DNA of 64,000 nt, taken from Aquatica leii. Lineage: Eukaryota > Arthropoda > Insecta > Coleoptera > Lampyridae. Of this stretch, positions 1 through 11,054 are shown one piece after another. The DNA is taken from NCBI GenBank assembly GCA_035610365.1, contig CM069435.1:87453389-87517388 (forward strand), in the 5' to 3' direction. The notes under the pieces are model-generated. The model did not search any database and was not told the origin of the DNA. It saw only the letters and a list, made by a program, of their open reading frames with translations. Position 1 is the stretch's first letter, and each line of letters starts with the position of its first letter. A program made the translations under genes and the position numbers.

Positions 1-190
1 TTTTTTGAATAACTAGAATTGCTTGAAGATCGATTAAATAAGATTGAATTATTTTCAAAACAGTAGAATCATTCTAGGAAAAACGAATACTTAGTCAGCA
101 TTAGTCGTTGCTATACTTTTGATTACTGTCGTCAACGCTTGCGCTGCAAATTGATATCTTTTCACTTGTTCGGTTGCAGTTTGATAAGTG

Positions 191-695
191 ATGCTGTGTG
201 TACAATTACGAAATGGAACAATAAACGGTAAGTCGAAACATTTTATTATAATCCATAAATGTAATCGATATTATTATCATTTCTGTTCTTTATGTATCAG
301 GTTTTAATTTGTATATAAAAATGTAAATTAACACTCATGGTTGCGTTAAGGTAGATTATTGCGTAAATCTGATGATTCTTTAGGATTTATAATTACAGTT
401 CAATTCTTCAAGTTTTCTATACGATTATGTACAGCTAAAGCTATTCACAGTGTTTTTATAACTTTCTTATAATTGCTAAAGTGGTATTTATATTAAGTTT
501 GTGTTGTTTTTGATTAAAAAAATGTAATTAATTTTGTGTAACTCTATGATTATGTATGTATATAAATAAAATATTTATTTCTATGTTACAGATGCGGTTA
601 AAAGTTGCTACCCAACAGTAACTGATGCAGTTTTCGAGGCTTCCGTGAAAAGACCACATCAAAGAAATTTGCAATATGTAAAAAACTCAATGTGA
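191..695 (+). CDS. Possible two-exon small host gene (46 aa), unrecognised
   Basis: An ATG at 191 opens 12 codons that run into a consensus donor (gtaagt at 228-233). A pyrimidine-rich stretch ending in AG at 590-591 would be the acceptor. Joining 191-227 to 592-695 keeps one frame and gives a 46-residue product ending in TGA at 693-695. The second exon reads cleanly (KSCYPTVTDAVFEASVKRPH then about 12 residues). An AATAAA follows 28 bp after the stop. I do not recognise the protein; it has no signal peptide or membrane segment. It may instead be the last two exons of a longer gene, since an acceptor-like site lies at 178-179, although a TAA in the same frame at 185-187 argues for starting here. 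The tidy splice phase and poly(A) signal are the main support. Confidence 0.4.
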
Positions 696-722
696 TAATG
701 TATTTAAAAATATTTATTGTGC

Positions 723-728
723 AATAAA
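723..728 (+). promoter_or_regulatory. Poly(A) signal AATAAA
   Basis: AATAAA lies 28 bp after the stop of the putative two-exon gene and is followed by T-rich sequence. It is only meaningful if that gene is real. Confidence 0.35.
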
Positions 729-1040
729 TTTTGAAACGTGCATTCGAAAATGTATTATTATATTATTGAAAGAATTGTTTTAGTTGATTATTGAAACAAA
801 AAAATCATACATGTATCGATCATTTAGTATCAGTTCAAGAACGAAGCTTTTAAAACGTAAAGCGAATGCAACATTTAGTTTGCAACAGATTTGAATTTAA
901 AATACCGAAACTATACTGATTCAAATAAGTGAAACAGCGATGGACTTATAGCTATTTTATTGCAGTTAGGTTTCTTTTATGTTTGAAACAAGAGTGAATC
1001 ATAAATTTTTTGTTTTGAAACTGTTACTAAACATTATCAA
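729..1040. other. AT-rich non-coding stretch
   Basis: No convincing reading frame, repeat or RNA is visible between the putative 3' end of the first gene and the Gypsy-derived segment at 1055. Confidence 0.5.
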
Positions 1041-1054
1041 TTTTGTGTTTACTG

Positions 1055-1208
1055 GGAAGTTAACTTGCAAAACTATTTAATTAGACTTAGCAAACACAAG
1101 CTTTTTTAGCTTGATAGAATTTTTACTATCTTTTGGTAAAAATCTGTATTAATCAATTTTTTAAAATTTATAGACTGTATTATATCCGTAGTATTTTTAG
1201 ATTTAACT
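1055..1208 (-). repeat. Gypsy 3' LTR fragment, left flank of the Polinton
   Basis: This segment closely matches 26445-26588, including the shared stretch aagttaacttgcaaaact and the pair cacaagcttttttagcttga / gtagtatttttagattta. At 26.4-26.8 kb the same sequence continues without a break into what lies at 16861-17047 here. So this is the left half of a repeat that the Polinton split. Confidence 0.75.
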
Positions 1209-1260
1209 AGTAGGGTAAGTTGGAGACTTCTGTGACAAGAGGAGGAGGGACCGAGGGACC

Positions 1261-1612
1261 TTGACCTACATTCAGTGCTTTAAATGACCTGGAATAACCC
1301 TACTCCTCCTCACAGACCTACACAGAAGAAGACAAAGACTTTAAATGACCTGGAATAACCCTGCTCCTCCTCTCAGACCTACACAGAAGAAGACAAAGAC
1401 TTTAAATGACCTAGAGTAACCTTATTCCTCCTCACTGACCTACATTCAATGCTTTAAAATTTAAATGACCTAGAATAACCCTACTCCTCACAGACCTGCA
1501 CAGAAGAAGACAAAGACTTTAAATGACCTGGAATAACCCTACTCCTCTTTACAGACCTACAGACAAAGCTTTTAAACGACCTAGAGTAACCTTACTGCTC
1601 CTCTTTACAGAT
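1261..1612 (+). repeat. Left terminal tandem repeats of the Polinton (about 61-bp unit)
   Basis: About six units beginning tttaaatgacctrgartaac, followed by actcctcctcacagacctac and agaagaagacaaag. The first unit starts are exactly 61 bp apart (1279, 1340, 1401), and later units are shortened. The same unit lies in reverse complement at 16545-16791, so these arrays act as the element's inverted repeats. Confidence 0.85.
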
Positions 1613-1681
1613 ACGATAATTTTTATGCGTCATATAGGACTAATGATTTGAGTGAGAAGAAAAATATTTTTATTAAAAAAC

Positions 1682-1755
1682 TGGTGGAGGTAGTTGAATT
1701 CGAACCAGGGATTTCACGTTTATGAACCAGCGAGTTTATCACTGCACCACAAACC
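1682..1755 (-). other. tRNA-like sequence (A-box and B-box, Met-like), degenerate
   Basis: On the minus strand the segment contains an A-box-like tggtgcagtgataaactcg, a candidate anticodon loop with CAT, and a B-box-like ggttcgaattc at tRNA-like spacing. The T stem does not pair well and the acceptor ends do not match, so this is a tRNA relic or the head of a SINE rather than a working tRNA gene. Confidence 0.3.
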
Positions 1756-1879
1756 TGTTGGATTTAAACAGTATTGTTGATATATCAGACGATTGAAAGT
1801 AGGTACTATTTAATAATTTAAATTTATAGCTTACAATAAATCACAAATTAAGCTAAAATTTAACATTCAGACACAAGTA

Positions 1880-2106
1880 ATTTCCGGTTTTATTTATTAA
1901 TTGTATATAATAATTTAAAATAATAAGTTACAATAAATCATAAATTGCTCTAAAATAATATATAAAAAAATTTATAGTATCTACATATTTACTTACATTA
2001 TACTATCTGTAATTTCCGGCTTTATTTATTAATTGTATATAATAACTTAAAATAATAAGTTACAATAAATCATAAATTGCTCTAAAGTAATATATAAAAA
2101 AATCTA
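1880..2106. repeat. Two-copy tandem repeat, period about 132 bp
   Basis: The segment from tttccggttttatttatt (1881) recurs from tttccggctttatttatt (2013) with few changes across about 95 bp. It lies in the non-coding leader between the left end of the Polinton and polB. Confidence 0.75.
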
Positions 2107-2354
2107 ACCTTCAAACACATTTGTATTTATTAATTGTACATTGTATTTTCAATATTGGTAGAACTTTTATTTAATTTTTTTAATATTTTATATCACTTTG
2201 AATTCATACGTTTATAATAAATTGTGAATGTAGCACATATAAACTGTTGTTAGAAATCGCGGTGAAAAAAACAAACTAAAAACACTTGCAGACAAAAGGT
2301 AAACACATAACTATGATGCCGCAATCTTTGAACGTTTATATAAATATAGTTTAT

Positions 2355-2655
2355 TTTCATTGAAAGTTCAATAACAGTTGATAAAAATACATATATCTTC
2401 AACCTCCAGACGTTCTTCCTTGTTGACATATAAGACAAACAAAGGTTAATAAATATTCATTATCGTCGTACGCGAAAATATTTTTGTGAAATTTTGAAAT
2501 CAGTTTATATGAATATAATTTCTTTCTTTTATTGAAAGTTCAATAACAGTTGATAAATATAGATGTGTTTAACTTTCAGACTATAACTCGTTTTTCTTTG
2601 TTGACATATAAGACAAACAAAGGTTAATAAATAATTATTTCCATCGTATGCGAAA
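2355..2655. repeat. Two-copy tandem repeat, period about 172 bp
   Basis: Both copies share tgaaagttcaataacagttg, then ttgacatataagacaaacaa, and end in cgcgaaaata or its variant. They occupy the last part of the Polinton leader directly before polB and may hold its promoter, but this is only positional. Confidence 0.7.
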
Positions 2656-2689
2656 ATACATTAAAGCAACAAGAAACAAGAAGTATTAG

Positions 2690-5600
2690 ATATCAAGTCT
2701 TTTCAAACAAAGTATGAAATTCTAAGCCCGGGTACGGATGTTGCAGAACTATATAAGAAGTTTGTGGACATTTTAGATAGAAAGGAATCTGAATTCCAAG
2801 AAAAAGATTCGGGTGAGTAAAGTATCAAAAATGTTATATGTTACAAAAGTTTGTTTTAGGGTGGGTTTTAGTGAAATTTCTACATGTAGAAGTCAATTTC
2901 GTTAAATTCAACCCCTTAAGAGCATTCTCCTATGTGAGACTACCAGCTGAAATCATCCATAAAAAAGCTGTCCTCAATGTTATGAATTTTGCTGAATTCT
3001 GTTTTGGATGGGCTGTGGCATCTGCACTAGTTGTTCCGAATGGGAATCCTTATGCAATTGGGATGGTATTACTTTCCCTATGAAACTAACTGATATTGGA
3101 AAGTTTGAAGACAACAACAACATATCAATTAACGTATGCGGATTAGAAGAAATTACAGAACAAGGAACACGAAGAATTGAAGTTGTGGGGCCACTATATT
3201 ACACGAAAAAGAAGTAGAATACTCACATTAATTTATTGTTAATAGAAAACAACACGGGTTCTCAACATTATTGTTGGATCAAGAATTTTTCGCGATTGGT
3301 GAGTACACAGTTAACAACCCGGCACGGTGCGCAACATTTTTGCGATTCCTGTTTACATTATTTTAGAAATGGACAACTGCTTCAACGATACCTAACACAT
3401 TATTGTAATTATGTCTACACAAAATTACCCACACATAATGCTACAATCGATACAACCGGTGCAATTACGTATGATAATTTGTTTAAATTTAATAATTTCC
3501 ATAAAAAAATGTTTGTTCCGTTTGTCATATATGCTGATTTTGAGTCACTGCTGTAGATGCTGCTAGAACATTTATTAACTGGTTAGAATCGGACATACAT
3601 CAAATATATTCTAACCATTTAAAAGAGTCGAAACCGATGCTTCCACTAACTGCACCAGAATTGGTTGAGTATGAAGCGACACAACAATGCTTTATTTGCA
3701 AGAAAGAATTTGGTAACCCTGGCAATCCAAAAGTAAAAGATCATTCTCATCTTACAGGAAGATATCGTGGCGCAGCACATTCTACATGTAACCTTAATTA
3801 TAAAATACCTAACTTTATACCAATATTTTTTCATAACCTAAGCGGGTATGATGCACATTTATTTATAAAACAGTTGGCTTTAGAAAAAGAAGAGGTCGAT
3901 GTAATTCCACAATCCAAAGAAAAATATATCACGTTCAGCAAGAGACTACTAGTGGATAGAACACCTAAAGAAAATGGAACAATGGAAGATGTGTACCTGC
4001 GTGTACGATTTCTTGATAGTTATCGTTTTCTGGCTTCATCCTTAGACGCGTTAGCACAAACTCTTGCAGATGAGCAATGTACCAGTTTACGAAAATTTTA
4101 TTCTAATGATCAAAAGTTTAACCTGGCAAGAGTTAAAGGGATTTTTCCATATTCTTACGTGGACAACTACACAAAATTAAGTAAATGCTGTTTACCAAAA
4201 AAAGAAGATTTTTACGACACTCTTCCAGAGCAACATATTTCTAAAGAAGATTATCAACGTGCTACAAGCACATGGACAATGTTTCAGTGTAAATCGCTTG
4301 GAGATTATTCCGACGTATACCTATCTTGTGATGTGTTACTATTAACTGATGTATTTGAAAATTTTCGTGTACTCTGTCAAAAAATTTATGATTTAGATCC
4401 AGCTCAATATATTACGGCTCCTGGTCTGGCTTGGGACGCAATGCTGTAACATACGCAAGTAAAATTAGAGCTTTTGACTGATATGGATATGTACCATTTT
4501 TTCAAGAAAGGTATTCGCGGAGGTGTAAATACATGCATTAAACGAAAATCTCTAGCCAATAACCCATATATTCCAAGCTTTAATTCTAAAAACCCTACAT
4601 CATACATTATGTACTTAGATTCCACAAATTTATATGGACACTCAATGCGAGAGTATTTACCTCGTACAGGATTTACTTGGTTATCGTCTGAAGCTGTGGA
4701 CTCTTTTAACGTTTTAGACATACCTGACGATGCTGAAGAAGGGTATGTATTAGAGGTGGATTTACATTATCCAGATAATTTCATAACCATCACAACGATT
4801 TACCATTCTGTCCAGAAAGTATTTGTTCTCCAGGTTCAACCTCATCCCAGAAAAAACTCATTCCAAATTTAAATGATAAAACAGCATACATCATTCATTA
4901 CAGAAACTTAAAGCAATGTCTTAAGCATGGATTGGTACTTACTCATACACATGGAATATTAAAATTTTAGCAAAGTCCTTGGCTACGAAGTTACATCGAT
5001 TTAAACACCAGGTTACGAAATGAGGTGAATACGAAATTTGAAAAGGATTTTTACAAACTGATGAACAACGGTGTATTTGGAAAAACAATGGAAAATGTGG
5101 ATAAGCGAAGAAATATACGTCTATTAACTCATTGGGAAAACATTAGGAAACGCTTAGGATTAGAGGCTTACGTGGCTAAACCAACTTTTAAGCAGGTGAC
5201 CAGGTTCACTGAAAAGTTATACGCCATAGAACTGTCCAAAACAGCTGTTGTATACAATAAACCCGTATATGTTGGATTTACGATATTAGATATATCAAAA
5301 ATTGTAATGTACCGGTTTTTTTTATGAAGTGTTACGATCAAGATATGAACAAAACGTAAAATTATTGTACACGGATACAGACAGCTTAATAGAAGAAATA
5401 CAAACACCTGATGTTTACCAAGATATGAAAATACAGCTAAATGAATATGACACTTCTAATTATAAAAAGAATAATCGACAGAATATTCCAATTACTACTT
5501 CTGTTGTAGGTAAAATGAAGGATGAATTTGGTGGAACAGCAGTTCATAGTTTCTATAGTGCTGGAGCCAAGTGTTACTGTGTTAATGTCGGGGATCAAGT

Positions 5601-6054
5601 TATTAAAAAAGCTAAAGGTGTGCGAAAATATGTAATACAACGCGATATTAGTGAACTGGATTTTAAACAAGTTGCTGAAGGTGAGAAAGAAACTATGATG
5701 TGTAAAATGTATGTGTTTAGATCTACTTTACATGATCTACACACAGAACTTATAAATAAAATAGCTTTGTGTTCTTCCGACGATAAACGATTTATAATAC
5801 CTGGTAGATGTAATACGTTGGCATGGGGTCATCAAGATATCGATTGGAACGTCAAAATAAATTCTTTATTAAAAGCTGCTTTTGATACCCTTCAAGAACC
5901 GGATGGTGAAGAGGACAAACAACTAGATGCGGAGTTTGAGAACTTTGATGGTTTTGAATCATCTGCAAACTGGGATTCCAGCACGTTACCACCACAATTC
6001 AACGACCACATTGATTTGGATGAACTGATAAATAATCATCTTAACGATATATAA
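2690..6054 (+). pseudogene. POLB: Polinton protein-primed family B DNA polymerase, broken
   Basis: Replicates the element in protein-primed fashion. Homology runs over at least four reading-frame segments. The first reliable N-terminal part is 2838-3556, ending in the Exo I motif ADFESL. Segment 3637-4449 has a C..C...H...C metal-site-like insertion (CFICK then HSHLTGRYRGAAHSTC), the Exo II-like HNLSGYDAH and the Exo III-like SCDVLLLTDVF. Segment 4474-4872 has the Pol A-like MYLDSTNLYGHS. Segment 5025-5327 has MNNGVFGKTMENVDKR, the usual Pol B-like K-N-G region. Segment 5329-6054 has the Pol C core YTDTDS. A TAG at 3554, an in-frame TAA at 4447-4449 and frame changes around 4870-5025 and 5327 separate them. 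Catalytic motifs survive, so decay is recent relative to sequence drift, but no full-length product can be made. Confidence 0.9.
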
Positions 6055-6114
6055 ATATATCTAAAAGTGGTGGGGATAATAACAAAATAAATAAACAATA
6101 ACTGTTTTATTTGT

Positions 6115-7040
6115 TTATATTACAGCGCTGTTGTTTATCCATGAATTATGAGATCTATCTAAACCTAACCATTTTACGTATAACCGATTACCACGACGTT
6201 TTAATATTTTTTCAACTAAATATATGTCTGCATATTTAACTTCTTGAAGTTCTTGTTCGTAAAAACCTCCTTTGATCTGCTGATCTTTTACGTCCTTTAA
6301 AATGTATGTAGTAGGATTCGTATTTTGTACAGTCATTACTTGAAAAATTTCAGTGCTCCAATTTGTGGTAAAACCTTTTGCAAACACCCCCCGATGTTTA
6401 CTAATTCGAACGAATGTACCTTTTGAAAATTTAGGTATTTTTAAATCCAAGACTTTTCTATTATCGAACCGAGATTTTAAAATGTTCTTCGAGTTGTTTT
6501 TATTCACATCGATCGGTTTATATCCAGTAGTTCTATGAGTTGTTGAATTGTAATGTTTAACAATTAACGGTAATAAATTCAACCATTTATAAGATCCTTG
6601 TAAGCTAAACTTTTTCCACATGAGGTTTTTTAAGGTGCGATTTACTCGTTCAACGATGCTACTTTTTTTTCAGAATAAGTACTGTAATGATTTATAGCAA
6701 ACTTCTTCACTAGATCTTGGAATTGTTTATTATAAAATTCTTTACCATTATCAGTCTGTAAATTATGAGGTGTTGCTTTAACTAATACTTTTTTCATTGC
6801 ATTAGTTACATCTGTTCCAGTTTTTCGTTTTACTGGTTCACACCAAACATATTTTGAAAAGGTATTAATTACTACTAAAATGTAACGAAAACCTTTATTT
6901 AAACGTGCGTAGGGTATCATTTCTACTAAATCTGCTTGAAAGAGGTCATTCATTCCTTTAATAACTACACGCCTTCGAGGAAAATTTTTTCTAACCGGTT
7001 TATGAAGTTCTTCAATCATTTGCTGTCGTTCGGGCTCCAT
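6115..7040 (-). pseudogene. INT: Polinton retroviral-type integrase with chromodomain, frameshifted
   Basis: Inserts the element into host DNA. Read from 7040 downward, the N-terminal part contains the DDE core: FQADLVEM (first Asp), then QTDNGKEF (second Asp). The third acidic residue (VERVNRTLKN) lies at about 6650 in a shifted frame, after a run of eight A (T on the plus strand). The second segment, 6621-6115, carries the C-terminal region and a chromodomain (VEKILKRRGNRLYVKWLG, then SWI). All three catalytic residues remain. The lesion is a single length change in a homopolymer, so a sequencing or assembly error is possible. Its ATG overlaps the end of the next minus-strand gene in another frame. 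Confidence 0.9.
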
Positions 7041-7442
7041 AACTGAACTCTTACAATTATCTCTAATACAAAACTAATTTCGTCTTGTTTAAATCGTAAA
7101 ACTCTTTCACCTTGCGATGTTAATCTGACCTGTTCGCTTTCTGATACCTTAATGACATCTCCATTGTTTAGTAAGACCCTTTCTAAATCTTGCAGAGTCT
7201 TATATTTTTTTTTCGTTGATATGTATTATACAATCATGCGAGCATCGCACGGTTATAATGCTAGCCTTAAGCAAAGGGAATTTATATTTGTTTCCAAATA
7301 AGTTGATATGTGAACCATCTGTCGTACCCATTACGTATACCGCTGCATCATAATGTAAAGAAGATACTTGTTTTACAAAATAAAGAGTTTCTTGATGAGT
7401 TTTAATTTGGTTAATATGTCTTCCAAACTTATCGAGCGTCAT
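7016..7442 (-). pseudogene. Uncharacterised Polinton protein, about 140 aa, frameshifted
   Basis: A reading frame starts at ATG 7442 (MTLDKFGRHINQIKTHQETL) and runs to about 7206, where a poly-T run (poly-A in the coding sense) breaks it. A neighbouring frame continues (KTLQDLERVLLNNGD, then RLTSQGERVLRFKQDEI) to TGA at 7016-7018, overlapping the integrase start. The tail reads like a small beta-rich or winged-helix fold (SQGERVLRF), but I cannot assign a function. The position between integrase and the TPGLYELLF gene is where Polintons often keep uncharacterised genes. Confidence 0.55.
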
Positions 7443-7491
7443 GTCTTAGGTCTACGGTTACCACTAATATGAGAATGTGCTTAACAACCCA

Positions 7492-8642
7492 TCATTTTAT
7501 TATCTTGGCAGATCGCAACTCATCAAGAATGTAAATTATTTCGTTCGTGTGTCCTGTATGACCTGCTTCTTTAGAGCTTAATAATGTTCTTAACCAATTA
7601 ACTAATTTATTAGGATCTTTCCACGGAAGAAACTCTAAACGTTTGTTATTTAGCTGCAGCATCTGTATATGTCCTCCTTCTTTTAAAGTAGTAGAATCTG
7701 ATCGGACACGAGTCATTGAAGTAGCTAATAACGGTTTGATTATATTAGAATATTTTTTACCAGCAGCTTGTATTTGTTTTTTTTTGGATCATAGTGTCTA
7801 CGTGTTGCGTTTGTTCGTATGATTATATCCTTGTATTGAATTTGGTCTTGTTGTTTATAACTAATCGGGGTTCGTTTAAATAACAGTTCGTATAAACCGG
7901 GAGTACCCGTATATCAAAATTCTTCTCCTGATTGACGTTTGATGAGCAAATCTTCTCCGTCAAACTCTAGATCTGAATCTCCTACATGAAATTTATTTAA
8001 AGCGGGGTCAAAACGCACCCCATAATTATGATCAAATTCGTTATTTACATCACGGAACAATGATTCTACATATATCTTTGCCAAACCTTTATATTGATTT
8101 AAATAGTCTTGAAAAGCTTGATTTGTACTAAGTTCGGCGAGTTCGCTTCGTAGTTCGTCTAACGTGGGAATATTATCGACTCTTGCATCATCAGTATGTG
8201 CGATTACATCAGTATCTAAAAACGCAATTTTTTTAGGCTGTTCAGAGGTATGATGTGTTGAGAGTCTTGTGGGAGTACTAGCGTGAGAAGGTTTAAACTG
8301 GTCTGTTATTTGTGATTTTAATTCTACTGAACGTTGTTTGAGTTTCTCAGAAATATCGGACGAAAGTTGCTTTTTTATGGAAACCGTAACATCAGGTTGT
8401 TTCTTGACAGTAAACTCTGAATCAGGTTTAATATTTGTTAATAATTCCTTTAATGGTTGAGTTATGGGTTTAAACTGTTGTTGAATAATACTTTCTTTTT
8501 GTGATGTGTCCGCTTTCAAACTATGGGCCTTACGTTTTACAGCTTTACGTGCTCGAATTAGTTCTTCTGTTAACCGATTACTCATTGCAACTATCTGTTG
8601 TTGCATCGCGTAGTACAATTTATATTTTAATGAAACAATCAA
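7492..8642 (-). pseudogene. Uncharacterised Polinton protein with TPGLYELLF motif, broken
   Basis: A protein of about 380 residues. The first 242 codons (8642-7914) are lysine-rich and likely helical. They are followed by an acidic, helical stretch (LDELRSELAELSTNQAFQDY) and a compact C-terminal part (RFDPALNKFHVGDSDLEFDG). An in-frame TGA at 7914-7916 interrupts it. The frame then continues as YTGTPGLYELLFKRTP, breaks again at a poly-A (poly-T on plus) near 7780, and resumes as QAAGKKYSNIIKPLLAT to the stop at 7492. I recognise this arrangement as a conserved but unassigned Polinton gene; a virion role is only inferred. The start may be ATG 8642, overlapping the ATPase gene by 23 bp, or a methionine shortly downstream. 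Confidence 0.65.
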
Positions 8643-9220
8643 ATCCTTTTCTGTAACGACCGGAAGTTACACCACTCTCTTTATCGATAACTAAGAATCC
8701 ATATTTATCTTGCCAACAATATCCACGCAAAGTTTTAAACACATCAAAAGACATATCCACATTTACATGATCTTCGTATATATGTTTTATATTTCGTTGA
8801 TCTTGTTGAAAAACGATAATCATATTTGCATTGTCTCGTATTAACTGTTTGGGAATAGATGAATATGTATCAAATATAATGATGGAGTTTATGCGTTCCG
8901 ACTTGGGTGAAAGAATTGTTTTACTATCATCGTACTCAAAGTATTTTACATCACGAAGTGGTTGTAACAGTTGTCTTAAGTAATTGTATTTAGGTTGGTA
9001 TAATGATTTAGAATACACGTAAACATTTTCAAATCGTAACCCGTTAGGATGTTCTAGCAAACTTATCATAACATTCGTCTTACCACAACCCGAAGGACCT
9101 ACTATTAGTCCCCGTTTACACCCTTCTCCAAGTAGGAAACCGTGTTTGAAAAACTTTTTGTTAGATATAATACTCGAATCATAATTTTTAATTGGTAACT
9201 GTGTTACGGTAAGAATTATA
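8620..9220 (-). pseudogene. ATP: Polinton DNA-packaging ATPase (FtsK/HerA type), truncated and deleted
   Basis: Drives DNA into the capsid. Walker A is intact: GPSGCGKTN near 9085-9115. It is followed by the family-typical stretch NVYVYSKSLYQPKYNYL. The Walker B region begins (SIIIFD) but runs straight into TYSSIPKQLIRDNANMIIVF, so the piece normally lying between the two is missing by an in-frame deletion of a few tens of residues, including part of the catalytic site. The C-terminal part (HIYEDHVNVDMSFDVFKTL, then GRYRKGFDCFIKI) is normal. No ATG is found upstream; coding similarity fades at about 9220, where foreign DNA begins. Both faults would abolish function. Confidence 0.88.
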
Positions 9221-9229
9221 TGTAACTAA

Positions 9230-11050
9230 ATTTAAAGGGAGCGATGGCCGCAGTAGCTCGGTTCTTGTATGCAAATTGGGGTGGGTAAGAAATTGTGAGG
9301 GGAATATTTAAATCAAAGATGTCGTGGTAAATAAAGTTAGTCAAATAGTAATTAGAAACGGTTAGAAATGGGCGCCACACAATTTGTTTAGTTACGGTCC
9401 TGTTAAGTAAATTGTAAAAGTTTAACAGGGCTCTAGTAGTAGCGAAGGGTTGCTGAAAGAGAAAGAAAAGGAAACAAAAAAGAAAAACGGGGAAGGTTAA
9501 GCAATAAATAGCAATCAGTAAATTTGATGTAAATATAATGAATTTAGAATAAATAGCAATTTACAAAATAATCAATAAAGTATCCAATTTTGAATTATGC
9601 AAACAAGTTGAGTAAAACAAACGATAATGGATTTTAAATGTTACAAAAATACAGGATCTAAATTACCTTGTGTTAAAACAAAAGTAGTAAAACTAATTTA
9701 ATTACGTTAGGTTCGCAAAACAAACAACAAAAAAAAATTTAATTTGGGACAGCGATCGTTATTCGACAAGACAGTAATTTCAAATTTGAAATACAAAAAA
9801 AAATAAATCTTACCTTAGTACTTCGCTGACGGAACTCCGTGCACGGTATTTCCAGTCGAAGTTTCCTTAAATAAAATATTTAAAACAAACAATTTCAAGG
9901 TAAATCAGATAACAACTTCTTATAGGAACAAAGAGAAATTAAATTAAGTAAATCAAGCCAAAGTTTAAATAACAAAAGTGAATTTAAAATAGCAAAAAAA
10001 AGGAAATTGTAAAATTTTAAAGTATAAAGAAAAGTTTTTTTTGAATTTCTAAAGTTGATTACGCAAGTAGGATTCTGATTAAAAGTTCACTGTAGAAAAT
10101 AAAGCTTTGAGATTTGCACAAATATGAGTTGATTCACAATAGAACGAAGGTTAAAGGTTGTTTTTTTCCCACTTAGCGTCAGTTGGTGCAATCGAAGTTG
10201 ACTTCTCAGCGTAGCGTTAGTAGAGTTTACAGATGAACCAAGGAACTCTCACACGTGGAGTAAACAATCCGTTGGAGGAAGCGTTCATATGAATTAGAAC
10301 AATTTCGTCGGAAGAAAAACCCGCTATAAAAAGAAGGGAGAGAAGCAAAGTCAGATTAACTAAATAAAGCAAAAACTAAGTACTTTACCTGGGTATAATA
10401 ATCCAGCGTTAAAAAAACTAAGTACACTTTTAAAATTTAAAGTAACTTATATCCGTAAATATAAGATTTTTAGTAATTTCAGGAAAGAAACAGGTTCCGT
10501 TGATGTACTAAAAGTTAGGAAGGTTTTAACGTAATATCCGGTAAAATCACCGTGTTTCAGTAAACGTTAGTACTTCCAAGGTACAGTAAATTTTCAAAGT
10601 GATCTCAACAACAGTTTGTCAGGAACTAATTAAAGAAGGAAACGAAAGAATCTAGGGTCATAATGACGTCACACGATAACAAAATAAATTTGTCAGCAAA
10701 CTCGTGAGAACGCTCGAGTAATATGATATTTTAAGGAAAAATATTTATAAGGACTTGTAGAAAAGCAGCATTTAATCACGTATTAAGCGAAAATAATACG
10801 CTCTTAATTACTCATAAATTACAAATTTTCGACTTTAAAATGTAACATAATAACGCGTGAAATTAGTAGCAGCAGATTTCCACACGTCTAACTTAAATGA
10901 ATCAGACAGTGCCGGATTTAGAAAAAAATTTGCTCAGGGCGTAACAACTGATTATCTTGATGTATGAATTCCATCGTATTCATTGCTTTACTACTCAATA
11001 TATCCCTAATTTACAGTTAAATAGACATGTTTAGCACAAATAACTTTACG
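9230..11050. other. Non-coding insert in the Polinton, partly retroelement leader
   Basis: No reading frame of note over 1.8 kb, in a place where Polinton genes normally sit close together. On the minus strand, 9375-9240 resembles 40625-40770: a TGGCGCCC primer-binding-site-like start, then about 100 bp, then acccaccc and gagctaNtgN at matching spacing. This suggests part of an LTR retroelement (LTR plus leader) inserted between ATPase and the PLA2 gene. A hAT-like end motif, cagtgccggattta, lies at about 10907. Borders are not resolved. Confidence 0.4.
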
Positions 11051-11054
11051 CGAC

